Shown: positions 1 through 5,905, numbered from the stretch's first letter. The stretch: 5,905 bases of DNA from Clostridiales bacterium UBA4717 (GCA_002404395.1 DHJP01000053.1:275-6179); one strand, 5' to 3'. Notes: generated by a model from the letters alone, not told the origin. Numbers and translations are program-made.

Positions 1-177
1 TATTTCGAGTTCGGCAGCATAGAGGAGCATTTCAAATACCGGCAGGCGGTGATGAACGCCTATCCCTACGGCAACTATCCCGTGTTTGAGGGATACGAGC
101 ATATGCAGTATCAGATACGCGATCCGCAAGGGTTTGCGGCAATGCTGAAGTCGATCATTGAAAAGCAAAACGGATAG
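1..177 (+). CDS. 3' end of a probable alpha/beta hydrolase (partial)
   Basis: Frame 1 is open from the first base to a TAG at 175-177 and gives 58 C-terminal residues; the start lies upstream of the window. The segment PVFEGYEHMQYQIRDPQGFA, followed by a short helix-like MLKSIIEKQNG end, resembles the C-terminus of small alpha/beta hydrolases. There the catalytic His follows a Gly-containing turn, and the last helix packs against the fold. His34 of the fragment (codon 100-102) would be that catalytic residue. The nucleophile and acid are outside the window, so the family call rests on resemblance of the tail only and the substrate cannot be named. The last codons overlap the hairpin assigned here as the terminator of the convergent MerR gene. 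Confidence 0.5.
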   Translation, partial: YFEFGSIEEHFKYRQAVMNAYPYGNYPVFEGYEHMQYQIRDPQGFAAMLKSIIEKQNG

Positions 178-187
178 ATAATATCCG
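161..187 (-). terminator. Putative intrinsic terminator of the MerR gene
   Basis: Read on the minus strand, CGGATA (187-182) and TATCCG (176-171) form a perfect 6-bp stem with a 5-nt loop. It is followed directly by the T-rich tract TTTTGCTTTT (170-161). It begins about 15 bases after the MerR stop codon. The stem is short and only half G/C, so strength is uncertain. On the plus strand the same hairpin has no T tract, so it should act mainly on leftward transcripts. It overlaps the last codons and stop of the upstream gene. Confidence 0.5.
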
Positions 188-202
188 ATACGCCGTTGGA
201 CC

Positions 203-1024
203 TCACTCAACCTGTACCATTATCCTCATAATAAAATTAAGCGGATCGCTTTCCGACAACTCGTCAAGTAAATACTCCTCATATGCGTTTCCGACAACTT
301 TAAGTCCTTTTCCTTTTATAAATGACAGCAATTCCCCGTATGTATTATCCGTATCTCCGTAATCGCCGTGTACGTAACCGACAGCGTACCGTCCTTTCGG
401 GATCACGGCATTCGCACCGTCAGGCTCTTTTAAGGTAAAGCACATATTGGAAATAATTTCGGTCTTGCCTGCCGTAATGTTTTCACGGCTTTTCATCTGC
501 CCGCTTGAAAATATCAGCGGAAAATTCAGCTTTTCGCACCGTGCATAAAAGTCGATGATAAAATTATCCTCAATATCATCCATAGCGCAGTTCAGTTCTT
601 CGCCGACATACAGCGGAATGTTTTCTTTAATCTCCATGACCGAAAACGGCAGCGTCGTTTTTTCCGCAACCGCTTTCCCGAAAGTAATTTGCTCGATACG
701 CAAGTTTATCATGTTCTCAAGCATGCGGAGCCTGCGCAGTTTTTCCTCCGCTTCATTCCGCTGCCTTTTCAGTATTTCAATAGCGGTGTCGGGTGAAATA
801 TTATCGACGATCGTCTTGATTTCCTTCAGCGGAACGCCCATTTCTCCGAGCATGGAGATCAGACTGATAACGTTTATCTGACTTTCGGAATACAGGCGAT
901 ACTTATTTCCGAGCGTTTTGATAGGCTTGAACAATCCGATACGGTCATAATATATAAGCGTTTGCCTGCTTATACCCATCAGTTTGGCAAAATCGGAGAT
1001 TGTAAAAAAATTATTTGAAATCAT
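203..1024 (-). CDS. MerR-family transcriptional regulator with BmrR/GyrI-like effector domain
   Basis: This 273-residue protein has the three-part build of BmrR-type MerR regulators. Residues 7-26 (ISDFAKLMGISRQTLIYYDR) are the helix-turn-helix, followed by the family signature YYDRIGLFKP and the wing residues around KYRLY (41-45). Residues about 81-117 (AIEILKRQRNEAEEKL and on) form the long dimerisation coiled coil. Residues about 125-273 resemble a GyrI-like ligand-binding domain, ending in the characteristic AYEEYLLDE (247-255) and a final beta strand. Family knowledge: such dimers bind a dyad in an over-long promoter spacer, untwist the DNA when ligand is bound, and activate transcription. 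The ligand is often a lipophilic cation or drug, but the ligand here is unknown. The start at 1024 is supported by an AGAGGCGG-like Shine-Dalgarno sequence about 7 bases upstream and by the HTH beginning seven residues in. The gene is divergent from the ABC exporter, which is its probable target. It may also control itself, because the promoters overlap. Confidence 0.93.
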   Translation of the reverse strand: MISNNFFTISDFAKLMGISRQTLIYYDRIGLFKPIKTLGNKYRLYSESQINVISLISMLGEMGVPLKEIKTIVDNISPDTAIEILKRQRNEAEEKLRRLRMLENMINLRIEQITFGKAVAEKTTLPFSVMEIKENIPLYVGEELNCAMDDIEDNFIIDFYARCEKLNFPLIFSSGQMKSRENITAGKTEIISNMCFTLKEPDGANAVIPKGRYAVGYVHGDYGDTDNTYGELLSFIKGKGLKVVGNAYEEYLLDELSESDPLNFIMRIMVQVE

Positions 1025-1036
1025 TGCACCCGCCTC

Positions 1037-1067
1037 TTGACTGTGTAGTTGCTATATAGTTTATACT
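1037..1067 (+). promoter_or_regulatory. MerR-type promoter of the ABC operon (19-bp spacer)
   Basis: TTGACT (1037-1042, five of six consensus bases) and TATACT (1062-1067, five of six) are separated by 19 bp. This is the over-long spacer that defines MerR-activated promoters, where ordinary sigma-70 promoters have about 17 bp. The expected transcript start near 1074 leaves a leader of about 40 bases before the ABC start codon. The adjacent divergent MerR gene makes MerR control the natural reading. The elements are visible; activation by this protein is inferred. Confidence 0.7.
1045..1066. promoter_or_regulatory. Candidate MerR operator dyad
   Basis: The imperfect dyad GTA-N4-CTATATAG-N4-TAC has a perfect 8-bp core palindrome (1052-1059) and matching outer GTA/TAC triplets. 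It lies between the -35 and -10 of the ABC promoter and reaches into the -10, where MerR dimers bind. Its centre (1055.5) is about 3.5 bp downstream of the spacer midpoint, more offset than in textbook cases. The intervening four bases on each side do not match. Binding is an inference from position and neighbour. Confidence 0.5.
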
Positions 1068-1092
1068 AACATAGCATAAACACTTCTGTCAA
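1060..1092 (-). promoter_or_regulatory. Putative promoter of the MerR gene
   Basis: On the minus strand a perfect TTGACA occupies 1092-1087. Downstream, TAGTAT (1068-1063) lies at an 18-bp spacing and matches four of six consensus bases. The better hexamer TATAAA (1065-1060) lies at 21 bp. Either would place the -10 on top of the rightward ABC -10 (1062-1067). The -35 is clear; the choice of -10 is not, and a long-spacer, MerR-responsive leftward promoter is possible. Confidence 0.45.
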
Positions 1093-1113
1093 GAAAACGA
1101 GGGCAATTTTTTT

Positions 1114-2847
1114 ATGAAATTGATTTTACGGTTTTTAAGACCGCACCTTAAGCTGTGCATTTTCACGGCTTTATTTATGGCTATGGATATGGTAGGAATG
1201 ATGTTGATTCCCACCTACGCCGCCGAAATGCTGAATAAGGGTTCTTCTGCGGTCACGGGTTTTGAAGAGCTTTTGACCACCGGCATCAAAATGCTGAGCG
1301 CATCGGTATTCGCCGGAATCGGTGCGATCGTCGGCGGATATGTCTGCGCCAAACTTGCGGCAAAAGTCGGCGCGGATATACGCGAGGAGATATACAAAAA
1401 ATCGCTTGATTTGTCGGTATATGATTTTCAGACCTTCGGCACAGCGTCAATGACCACTCGGACGGTATCCGATGTAGCGACCATTCAGTTTGCGGTAGTC
1501 AATATTTTTCAGATGATGCTCCCTGTGCCGATCATCTTCGTCACAGCGATCGTTCTGTCGTTTGCAAAGGACAGATTTATCGGTCTTATATTGCTTGCCG
1601 TGCTTGCATTGATCGTTTTTATCGCGTACTTTATCATGCGAAGCGCGTCGCCGCTCTTCCGTAAGCTGCAAAAACTGCTCGACAGAATGAGCACGGTCCT
1701 GCTCGAAAATATTACGGGCGTACGTGTGGTCCGCGCATTCAACAAGCAGGAGCATGAGACCGAACGTCTGAACACGGCTTTTCGCGACTATAAAACCACC
1801 TCGGTCAAGGCAAACAAAATGTTTGCGGGGCTTGACGGACTGACTAATTTCTCAATCAACCTTTTCGTCGTGCTTGTCTATTGGCTCAGTGGGAGCCGCA
1901 TCGTTTCCGGTGTATTCGGCGTCGGCGATATTACGGCAATTATTGAATATGCGATCATGGCGCTGTTCAGCGTGATGATGGCTCAGTTTGTGATCCTTTC
2001 GTTTCCGCGCGCGATGGAGTGCTCAAACCGAATCGGCGAAGTCCTGTCGTACGATCCGCAGATAAAGGACAAAACGCAAAGTGATATCGAGCTTACGGAT
2101 CATGAAAATGTCCTTTCATTTGAAAACGTTTCTTTCCGCTATGCCGATTCCGACGAATACACATTGCAAGACCTCGATTTCGTCTGCAAAAAAGGCGAGA
2201 CCACCGCTGTCATCGGCGGAACGGGCAGCGGAAAATCCACCGTCGCGTCGCTTATGCTTCGTTTCAACGATGTTACCGACGGAAGCATCAGACTCTGCGG
2301 TGTTGATATCCGCGATATGCCTCAAAGACAGCTCCGCGACAATGTTTCATATGTTCAACAGCGCGCGTGGCTCTTTTCGGGTACCATTGCCGAAAATCTC
2401 CGCTACGGAAACAAATCCGCAACCGATGCTGAACTGCTGCACGCGCTTGATATCGCACAGGCGGGAAATTTTGTCCGCGCTCTGCCGGACGGACTGAATT
2501 CATATGTGTCGCAAGGCGGGACGAACTTTTCCGGCGGACAGAAGCAGCGGCTTTCAATTGCCCGTGCTATTGTAAAAGATCCGCAACTTTATATTTTCGA
2601 CGACAGCTTTTCGGCGCTCGACTTCAAGACCGACGCGGCGCTCCGCAAAGCCCTTCTGAAAGAAAAAAGCGACAAGACGATCGTAATTATCGCGCAAAGG
2701 ATCAGTTCCATTCAGCACGCCGACCGTATCATAGTCCTGAACGAAGGCAGACCGGTCGGCATCGGAAAGCATGAAGAATTGCTTGAAAATTGCGATGTAT
2801 ACAGGGAAATTTTTAAATCACAGACGAAGGAGGCAGCCGAAAGATGA
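1114..2847 (+). CDS. ABC exporter half-transporter, subunit with degenerate ATP site (BmrC/TM287-like)
   Basis: This 577-residue half-transporter has an N-terminal type IV exporter membrane domain with about six helices, near residues 12-34, 58-82, 130-150, 155-175, 245-265 and 272-297. The C-terminal nucleotide-binding domain begins near 333. It shows the A-loop Tyr343, Walker A GGTGSGKST (368-376), the Q-loop Gln (415/416, VQQ), a canonical signature NFSGGQKQR (471-479), Walker B YIFDD (493-497) and D-loop SALD (500-503). Two catalytic residues are replaced: Walker B ends in Asp497 instead of Glu, and the switch His is Gln528 (IIAQRIS). These changes mark the degenerate-site subunit of heterodimeric exporters such as BmrCD, LmrCD and TM287/288. 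The start at 1114 follows GAGGG (1099-1103) by 10 bases. Its stop overlaps the next start (ATGA), so the two subunits are translationally coupled. Substrate is not deducible; drug or toxic-compound efflux is inferred from the MerR neighbour. Confidence 0.95.
   Translation: MKLILRFLRPHLKLCIFTALFMAMDMVGMMLIPTYAAEMLNKGSSAVTGFEELLTTGIKMLSASVFAGIGAIVGGYVCAKLAAKVGADIREEIYKKSLDLSVYDFQTFGTASMTTRTVSDVATIQFAVVNIFQMMLPVPIIFVTAIVLSFAKDRFIGLILLAVLALIVFIAYFIMRSASPLFRKLQKLLDRMSTVLLENITGVRVVRAFNKQEHETERLNTAFRDYKTTSVKANKMFAGLDGLTNFSINLFVVLVYWLSGSRIVSGVFGVGDITAIIEYAIMALFSVMMAQFVILSFPRAMECSNRIGEVLSYDPQIKDKTQSDIELTDHENVLSFENVSFRYADSDEYTLQDLDFVCKKGETTAVIGGTGSGKSTVASLMLRFNDVTDGSIRLCGVDIRDMPQRQLRDNVSYVQQRAWLFSGTIAENLRYGNKSATDAELLHALDIAQAGNFVRALPDGLNSYVSQGGTNFSGGQKQRLSIARAIVKDPQLYIFDDSFSALDFKTDAALRKALLKEKSDKTIVIIAQRISSIQHADRIIVLNEGRPVGIGKHEELLENCDVYREIFKSQTKEAAER
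2827..2833 (+). promoter_or_regulatory. Strong ribosome binding site inside the 3' end of the first ABC gene
   Basis: AAGGAGG lies 10 bases before the ATG at 2844, within the last codons of the preceding gene. It fixes the start of the second half-transporter and is much stronger than the GAGGG serving the first gene. It may keep the second subunit at or above the level of the first in addition to coupling through the ATGA overlap. Confidence 0.75.
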
Positions 2848-4655
2848 GCGACAATAAAGAAAAAAACGCGTTTTTTGAAAAAGACGCGCCAAAGCACGCC
2901 TTAAAAACCGCAAAACGCCTTTTCGGGCAACTGAAAAATCAAAAATCACGCCTGATCATTGTAATTTTCTCCGTCATAATATCAACTGTACTAAATATAC
3001 TTACTCCCTATTACAGCGCGGACGTCATGGATTCTTTGATTGTCACAGTCAAAACCGCTGTTGCAAACGGCAGTCATTTCGCCGTTCCGTGGGAACCGCT
3101 CGGCAGACAGCTTGTCGTGATAACGATAATGTACGCTATTCAGTCGGCATTCTATTTCTTTCAGGCTTTCCTTATGGCAAGCGTTGCCGAAAAGCTGATC
3201 CTGACGTTGCGCGAACAGATCAGCGACAAGCTTCACAAATTGCCGCTGAAGTTTTTTGACGGAAACAAACCCGGCGAAATACTTTCAAAAGTTACAAGCG
3301 ACCTTGACAAAATTTCCGAGACTCTGCAAACCGGACTTCTGCGTTTTATTACCTCGCTCGGAACGATCGTCGGTTCTTTCGTGTTCATGTTTTATTTCAG
3401 CCCGCTCCTTACGCTTATTTTCATTGCTTTTACAGCGGTCAGCTTCGGCATTACAAAAATCGTTGCCGACAAAAACCTTGACCTTTCCTCCGAACGTCAG
3501 GAAAAAGTCGCCGTACTGACGGGACTTGCCGAGGAATATTACACCGGCAGAAATGTTATACTGGCGTACAACAATGAAGAAAGCAGCACAGCCGCGATGA
3601 ACAAAGCAATTGAGGACGTAGCGGCAGCAAATGAAAGGACCGACTTTCTCACAAACAGCGTCAATCCGAGCATCCGCTTTTTGTCAAGGCTTTCGCAAAT
3701 GGTCATTCTGCTCATCGGCTGCTTTCGCATGGTGAAAGGCTTTATGACTTTCGGTGCGATTCAGGCATATTTTCAATACATGGGAATGTGCTCAGAACCG
3801 CTGACCGAAGCGGCATATATGATAAACTCCATGCAGTCGGCGTTTGCCTCTGCGGAAAGAACCTTTGAATTTCTCGACGACAAGGAAGAAATAAAGGACA
3901 CCGAGCACCCTGTTCCGATGAAACGTGCCAAAGGAGTCGTTACCTTTGAGAATGTAAGCTTCGGGTATTCTCACGATAAAATTCTCATGAAGAACATCAG
4001 CTTCACAGCAAAGCAGGGTCAAAAGATCGCTATTGTCGGAGCGACGGGCGCGGGCAAAACAACGCTTGTTAACCTGCTCATGCGCTTTTACGAGGTCGGC
4101 AGCGGTAAAATTACCGTTGACGGTATTACGATAGCCGATCTGACACGCAAAACTTTGCGAAGCAATTTCGGCATGGTCTTGCAGGACACGTGGTTATTTA
4201 ACGGCACAATCGCCGAAAATATTGCTTACGGCAAGGAAAACGCGACACGCGCCGAAATTGAGGCGGCAGCTGAAATGGCGAAGATCCATTACTTTATCAA
4301 AACAATGCCTCAGGGCTATGACACGATGCTTGATAACGACGCCGCAAATATCTCGGTCGGTCAGCGACAGCTTCTAACTATTGCGCGTGTGTTCCTGTGC
4401 GACCCGCCGATCCTGATTCTCGACGAGGCTACCTCAAGTGTGGACACGAGAACCGAAGCGGAGATCGGCAAAGCAATGTCATTGCTCATGCAAGGACGAA
4501 CTTCCTTTGTAATAGCGCACAGACTTTCGACTATCCGCGACGCGGACTGTATCCTGTTCATGGATCACGGAAACATAATCGAACAAGGCAGTCACAACGC
4601 GCTGATCGCCAAGGGCGGCGCATATGCCGCGCTTTACAACAGTCAGTTTGAATAA
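2844..4655 (+). CDS. ABC exporter half-transporter, catalytically complete subunit (BmrD/TM288-like)
   Basis: This 603-residue partner of the preceding gene has a charged cytosolic N-terminus of about 35 residues. Membrane helices lie near 37-57, 88-113, 167-187, 188-206, 280-298 and 312-332. The nucleotide-binding domain starts near 366. It has A-loop Tyr375, Walker A GATGAGKTT (399-407), Q-loop Gln447 (VLQDTWLF), Walker B LILDE (524-528) with the catalytic Glu528, D-loop SSVD (531-534) and switch His559 (VIAHRLS). Its signature is altered to NISVGQRQ (502-509). In a head-to-tail heterodimer this altered signature faces the degenerate Walker motifs of the first subunit, while the canonical FSGGQ of the first faces this subunit's complete Walker motifs. 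That gives one active and one degenerate site. The larger N-terminal part and the NDAANIS segment before the signature also fit the TM288-type half. It shares one transcript with the first subunit. The exported compound is unknown. Confidence 0.95.
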   Translation: MSDNKEKNAFFEKDAPKHALKTAKRLFGQLKNQKSRLIIVIFSVIISTVLNILTPYYSADVMDSLIVTVKTAVANGSHFAVPWEPLGRQLVVITIMYAIQSAFYFFQAFLMASVAEKLILTLREQISDKLHKLPLKFFDGNKPGEILSKVTSDLDKISETLQTGLLRFITSLGTIVGSFVFMFYFSPLLTLIFIAFTAVSFGITKIVADKNLDLSSERQEKVAVLTGLAEEYYTGRNVILAYNNEESSTAAMNKAIEDVAAANERTDFLTNSVNPSIRFLSRLSQMVILLIGCFRMVKGFMTFGAIQAYFQYMGMCSEPLTEAAYMINSMQSAFASAERTFEFLDDKEEIKDTEHPVPMKRAKGVVTFENVSFGYSHDKILMKNISFTAKQGQKIAIVGATGAGKTTLVNLLMRFYEVGSGKITVDGITIADLTRKTLRSNFGMVLQDTWLFNGTIAENIAYGKENATRAEIEAAAEMAKIHYFIKTMPQGYDTMLDNDAANISVGQRQLLTIARVFLCDPPILILDEATSSVDTRTEAEIGKAMSLLMQGRTSFVIAHRLSTIRDADCILFMDHGNIIEQGSHNALIAKGGAYAALYNSQFE

Positions 4656-4711
4656 ACAGCTCCGAACTTTTTTCAGCGTCACATCGCCGACAGTCGGAAT
4701 CATAAAAAACA
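4656..4711. other. Convergent intergenic gap without a clear terminator
   Basis: These 56 bases separate the stop of the second ABC gene from the stop of azlD. They contain a TTTTTT run near 4670 with no stable stem in front of it. They also contain a small CCGA-CAG-TCGG hairpin (4687-4697) that lacks a T tract on either side. No convincing intrinsic terminator is visible for either operon. Confidence 0.5.
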
Positions 4712-5038
4712 TCAAAATATAAATTGTATCAGCAACATATAGCAAACCGTGCCTCCGGCAATTGACAACAGCATTTGCCTTTTCCAAAGGTGCAGCCCAA
4801 CCGTCACGAATATCGCGATCAACTCCGGCAGACCGTGGCTTCCCCCTGACAGCGACACATTCCGAAGACAATAAACTACCAGCATAGCAAAGATCGCACC
4901 GGGCAGCACCTTGCCCAAATACTGAATATAGCGTGGAGTGGGGCGTTTGGAGTTAAACACCGCAAACGGCAGGAAACGCGTGATCATCGTTCCGAGCACA
5001 CACATAGCAATAGTGATCATTTGCTCCGATATCGTCAT
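4712..5038 (-). CDS. azlD: AzlD-family branched-chain amino acid transport protein
   Basis: A 108-residue, almost wholly hydrophobic protein of the size usual for AzlD, with about four membrane helices near 5-22, 46-60, 71-86 and 90-107. Family features visible are TRFLPFAVF (20-28), the [19 protein letters not shown] stretch (41-59) and the [21 protein letters not shown] end (83-103). AzlD is the small partner of AzlC; together they are thought to export branched-chain amino acids, and the pair was first linked to 4-azaleucine resistance in Bacillus subtilis. The start at 5038 overlaps the azlC stop by 4 bp (ATGA on the minus strand). It is preceded by GGAGG (5053-5049) at a 10-base distance. 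The substrate is inferred from family only. Confidence 0.9.
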   Translation of the reverse strand: MTISEQMITIAMCVLGTMITRFLPFAVFNSKRPTPRYIQYLGKVLPGAIFAMLVVYCLRNVSLSGGSHGLPELIAIFVTVGLHLWKRQMLLSIAGGTVCYMLLIQFIF

Positions 5039-5736
5039 CTTACATTCGCCTCCGTTTCCCTCTCCGCAGTCTTTCGCAAAGCCGTAAGTGCAATCAAAAT
5101 ACAGATCATCGTCGGGATCAGAAAATTATCCGCTCCAAAGACCGCAAGACAGCCGACACTTGCCGCCATACCGACCCACTCGCTGACGTGATGTTTTGAT
5201 TTCAGCCATTGCTCTGTAAAGATTACTGTAAACATTGCCGTCATCACAAAGTCCAATCCCTCGGTGTTGAACTTAAGCAAACTTCCCACAAGTCCGCCTA
5301 TAGTTGCTCCGCTGAACCAATAAAAGTGGTTGAGCAGCGTAACAAAGAAATAGAACCAACCGCGATCAACATCGTCCGGAATGTTTGCAGTGCAATTTAT
5401 GCTGAATGTTTCGTCACACATTCCGAAGATCAGATACGGCTTTTTCCACCCCATGCCCTTGAATTTGTCTAACATCGAAATTCCGTAAAACAGATGCCGC
5501 GCCTGGATCATCAGCGTCATAAAAAATACCTGAAGCGGCGCAAAAGGAGCAAGCAGCATACTGACCGCCAAAAATTCCAGACTGCCGCCGAAGATCGTCA
5601 GACTCATAAGCATGGGATACCAAAAGCTGAAACCGGAAACATTCATGTATATTCCGTAAGTTATCCCAAGAAACCAAAATCCCGCAAAAATAGGTATTGT
5701 ATATGGAAATGCGGTTTTAAAAGCCTTGCGTACCAT
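5035..5736 (-). CDS. azlC: AzlC-family branched-chain amino acid exporter, large subunit
   Basis: A 233-residue integral membrane protein of normal AzlC length. Hydrophobic segments lie near 12-30, 40-62, 66-80, 128-153, 160-176, 187-203 and 205-220. Typical AzlC landmarks are the early [20 protein letters not shown] (9-28), the conserved [13 protein letters not shown] (49-61), [11 protein letters not shown] (78-88) and the CDETFS motif (107-112). It forms a two-gene unit with azlD, overlapping by 4 bp, which fits a two-component exporter made in equal amounts. The start at 5736 is supported by AAGGAG (5748-5743) six bases upstream and by a strong promoter further upstream. No Lrp-type azlB is visible in the window. 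The membrane topology is estimated by eye. Confidence 0.93.
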   Translation of the reverse strand: MVRKAFKTAFPYTIPIFAGFWFLGITYGIYMNVSGFSFWYPMLMSLTIFGGSLEFLAVSMLLAPFAPLQVFFMTLMIQARHLFYGISMLDKFKGMGWKKPYLIFGMCDETFSINCTANIPDDVDRGWFYFFVTLLNHFYWFSGATIGGLVGSLLKFNTEGLDFVMTAMFTVIFTEQWLKSKHHVSEWVGMAASVGCLAVFGADNFLIPTMICILIALTALRKTAERETEANVR

Positions 5737-5754
5737 TTAATTCTCCTTGATATT

Positions 5755-5789
5755 CGATCAACAAATTCCAAAATATAACCGATCAACAA
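5755..5789. repeat. 10-bp direct repeat in the azlC leader
   Basis: CGATCAACAA occurs at 5755-5764 and again at 5780-5789, in the same orientation and offset by 25 bp. The copies lie between the azlC -10 and its ribosome binding site, with the distal copy at the expected transcript start. Identical sites roughly two and a half helical turns apart could be a regulator site. Chance duplication in an AT-rich leader is not excluded. Confidence 0.6.
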
Positions 5790-5791
5790 CA

Positions 5792-5820
5792 ATTGTAGGC
5801 TTGACAACCGTATTTGTCAA
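5792..5820 (-). promoter_or_regulatory. Promoter of azlCD
   Basis: On the minus strand a perfect TTGACA (5820-5815) is separated by exactly 17 bp from TACAAT (5797-5792, five of six consensus bases). Transcription should begin near 5785, giving a leader of about 50 bases before the azlC ATG. This is the closest match to a strong housekeeping promoter in the window. Confidence 0.75.
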
Positions 5821-5821
5821 G
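5800..5821. promoter_or_regulatory. Inverted-repeat operator candidate over the azlC -35
   Basis: CTTGACAA-N6-TTGTCAAG is a perfect 8-bp inverted repeat. One arm contains the azlC -35 and the other lies in its spacer, so a bound dimer would block the promoter. The other arm supplies a plus-strand TTGACA (5801-5806), 18 bp before TAAACT (5825-5830), a weaker possible rightward promoter. The symmetry is certain. Part of it may exist simply because two promoters face away from each other here. Confidence 0.55.
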
Positions 5822-5870
5822 TAGTAAACTGTATTTTGCCCGCATCGTCTGAAACGCCTCGGGTCAAAAA

Positions 5871-5905
5871 ATGAATTTAGCCAAATGTACATTTGTCAAT
5901 GATGT
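5871..5905 (+). other. Possible start of a divergent gene (cut by the window edge)
   Basis: From ATG at 5871 the frame stays open to the end, giving MNLAKCTFVNDV with the last codon incomplete. It lies about 35 bases downstream of the start expected from the weak rightward promoter at 5801-5830. There is no convincing Shine-Dalgarno sequence before it, only CTCGGGTC, and eleven codons are too few to judge. A gene divergent from azlC is plausible, but this may not be its start. Confidence 0.2.
5882..5895. repeat. 14-bp perfect palindrome
   Basis: CAAATGTACATTTG reads the same on both strands, with the core TGTACA. The overlapping string ATTTGTCAA (5891-5899) also occurs at 5812-5820, at the azlC -35, 79 bp away. 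This suggests a second binding site upstream of azlC, though the palindrome itself is not repeated at the first site. Confidence 0.55.

Noticed and set aside
2081..2497. Long open frame on the plus strand inside the first ABC gene
   Set aside because: It overlaps the Walker A to signature region of the real gene in another frame, has no ribosome binding site and shows no recognisable protein features.
4664..4674. TTTTTT run after the second ABC gene as an intrinsic terminator tail
   Set aside because: No stable stem immediately precedes it; the nearby GTTT-GAAT-AAAC pairing is too weak and not adjacent.
4687..4697. CCGA-CAG-TCGG hairpin between the convergent operons as a terminator
   Set aside because: The stem is only four pairs and no T tract follows on either strand.
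4479..4871. 130-codon open frame on the minus strand across the ABC/azlD junction
   Set aside because: It covers parts of two well-supported genes in a different frame. The AzlD frame, with its family motifs, overlap and ribosome binding site, explains this stretch.
5839..5863. CCCG/CGGG ends around 5839-5863 as a structured leader or attenuator
   Set aside because: Only the four outer pairs match and the interior does not pair well, so it is no better than chance.
1..5905. CRISPR arrays, transposases, tRNA or rRNA genes, phage attachment sites
   Set aside because: No regularly spaced repeats, transposase motifs, terminal inverted repeats or RNA-gene signatures are visible, and coding sequence fills most of the window.

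Overview
The window looks like an ordinary chromosomal stretch of a Gram-positive bacterium, most likely a member of the Clostridia/Firmicutes. This rests on gene content (BmrC/BmrD-type heterodimeric ABC exporter, MerR regulator with a BmrR-like C-terminal domain, azlCD pair), strong AGGAGG-type ribosome binding sites and sigma-70-type promoters. The genus cannot be named from the sequence.

Layout. (1) Positions 1-177 (+) hold the 3' end of a gene that is probably an alpha/beta hydrolase. (2) Positions 203-1024 (-) hold a MerR-family regulator, with a likely intrinsic terminator at 161-187 that overlaps the end of the hydrolase gene. (3) Positions 1025-1113 form a compact divergent control region. 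It has a rightward promoter with the 19-bp spacer typical of MerR-activated promoters, a dyad inside it, and a leftward promoter whose -10 lies on nearly the same bases. (4) Positions 1114-2847 and 2844-4655 (+) encode the two half-transporters of a type IV ABC exporter, joined by an ATGA overlap. (5) A 56-bp tail-to-tail gap follows, with no convincing terminator. (6) Positions 4712-5038 and 5035-5736 (-) encode AzlD and AzlC, also joined by a 4-bp overlap, the likely branched-chain amino acid exporter. (7) Positions 5737-5905 hold a rich azlC control region: a near-consensus promoter, an 8-bp inverted repeat over its -35, a 10-bp direct repeat, a 14-bp perfect palindrome, and possibly the start of a divergent gene.

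How the parts work together. The MerR protein probably senses a small, perhaps toxic and lipophilic, ligand and switches on the adjacent ABC exporter, as BmrR does for its efflux pump. In the transporter, the first subunit has lost the catalytic Glu and the switch His while the second keeps both. The pair is therefore best read as an obligate heterodimer with one hydrolysing and one degenerate ATP site. AzlCD is a separate efflux unit with its own promoter. I see no evidence for an undescribed system. The most interesting material is the regulatory architecture of the two intergenic regions.
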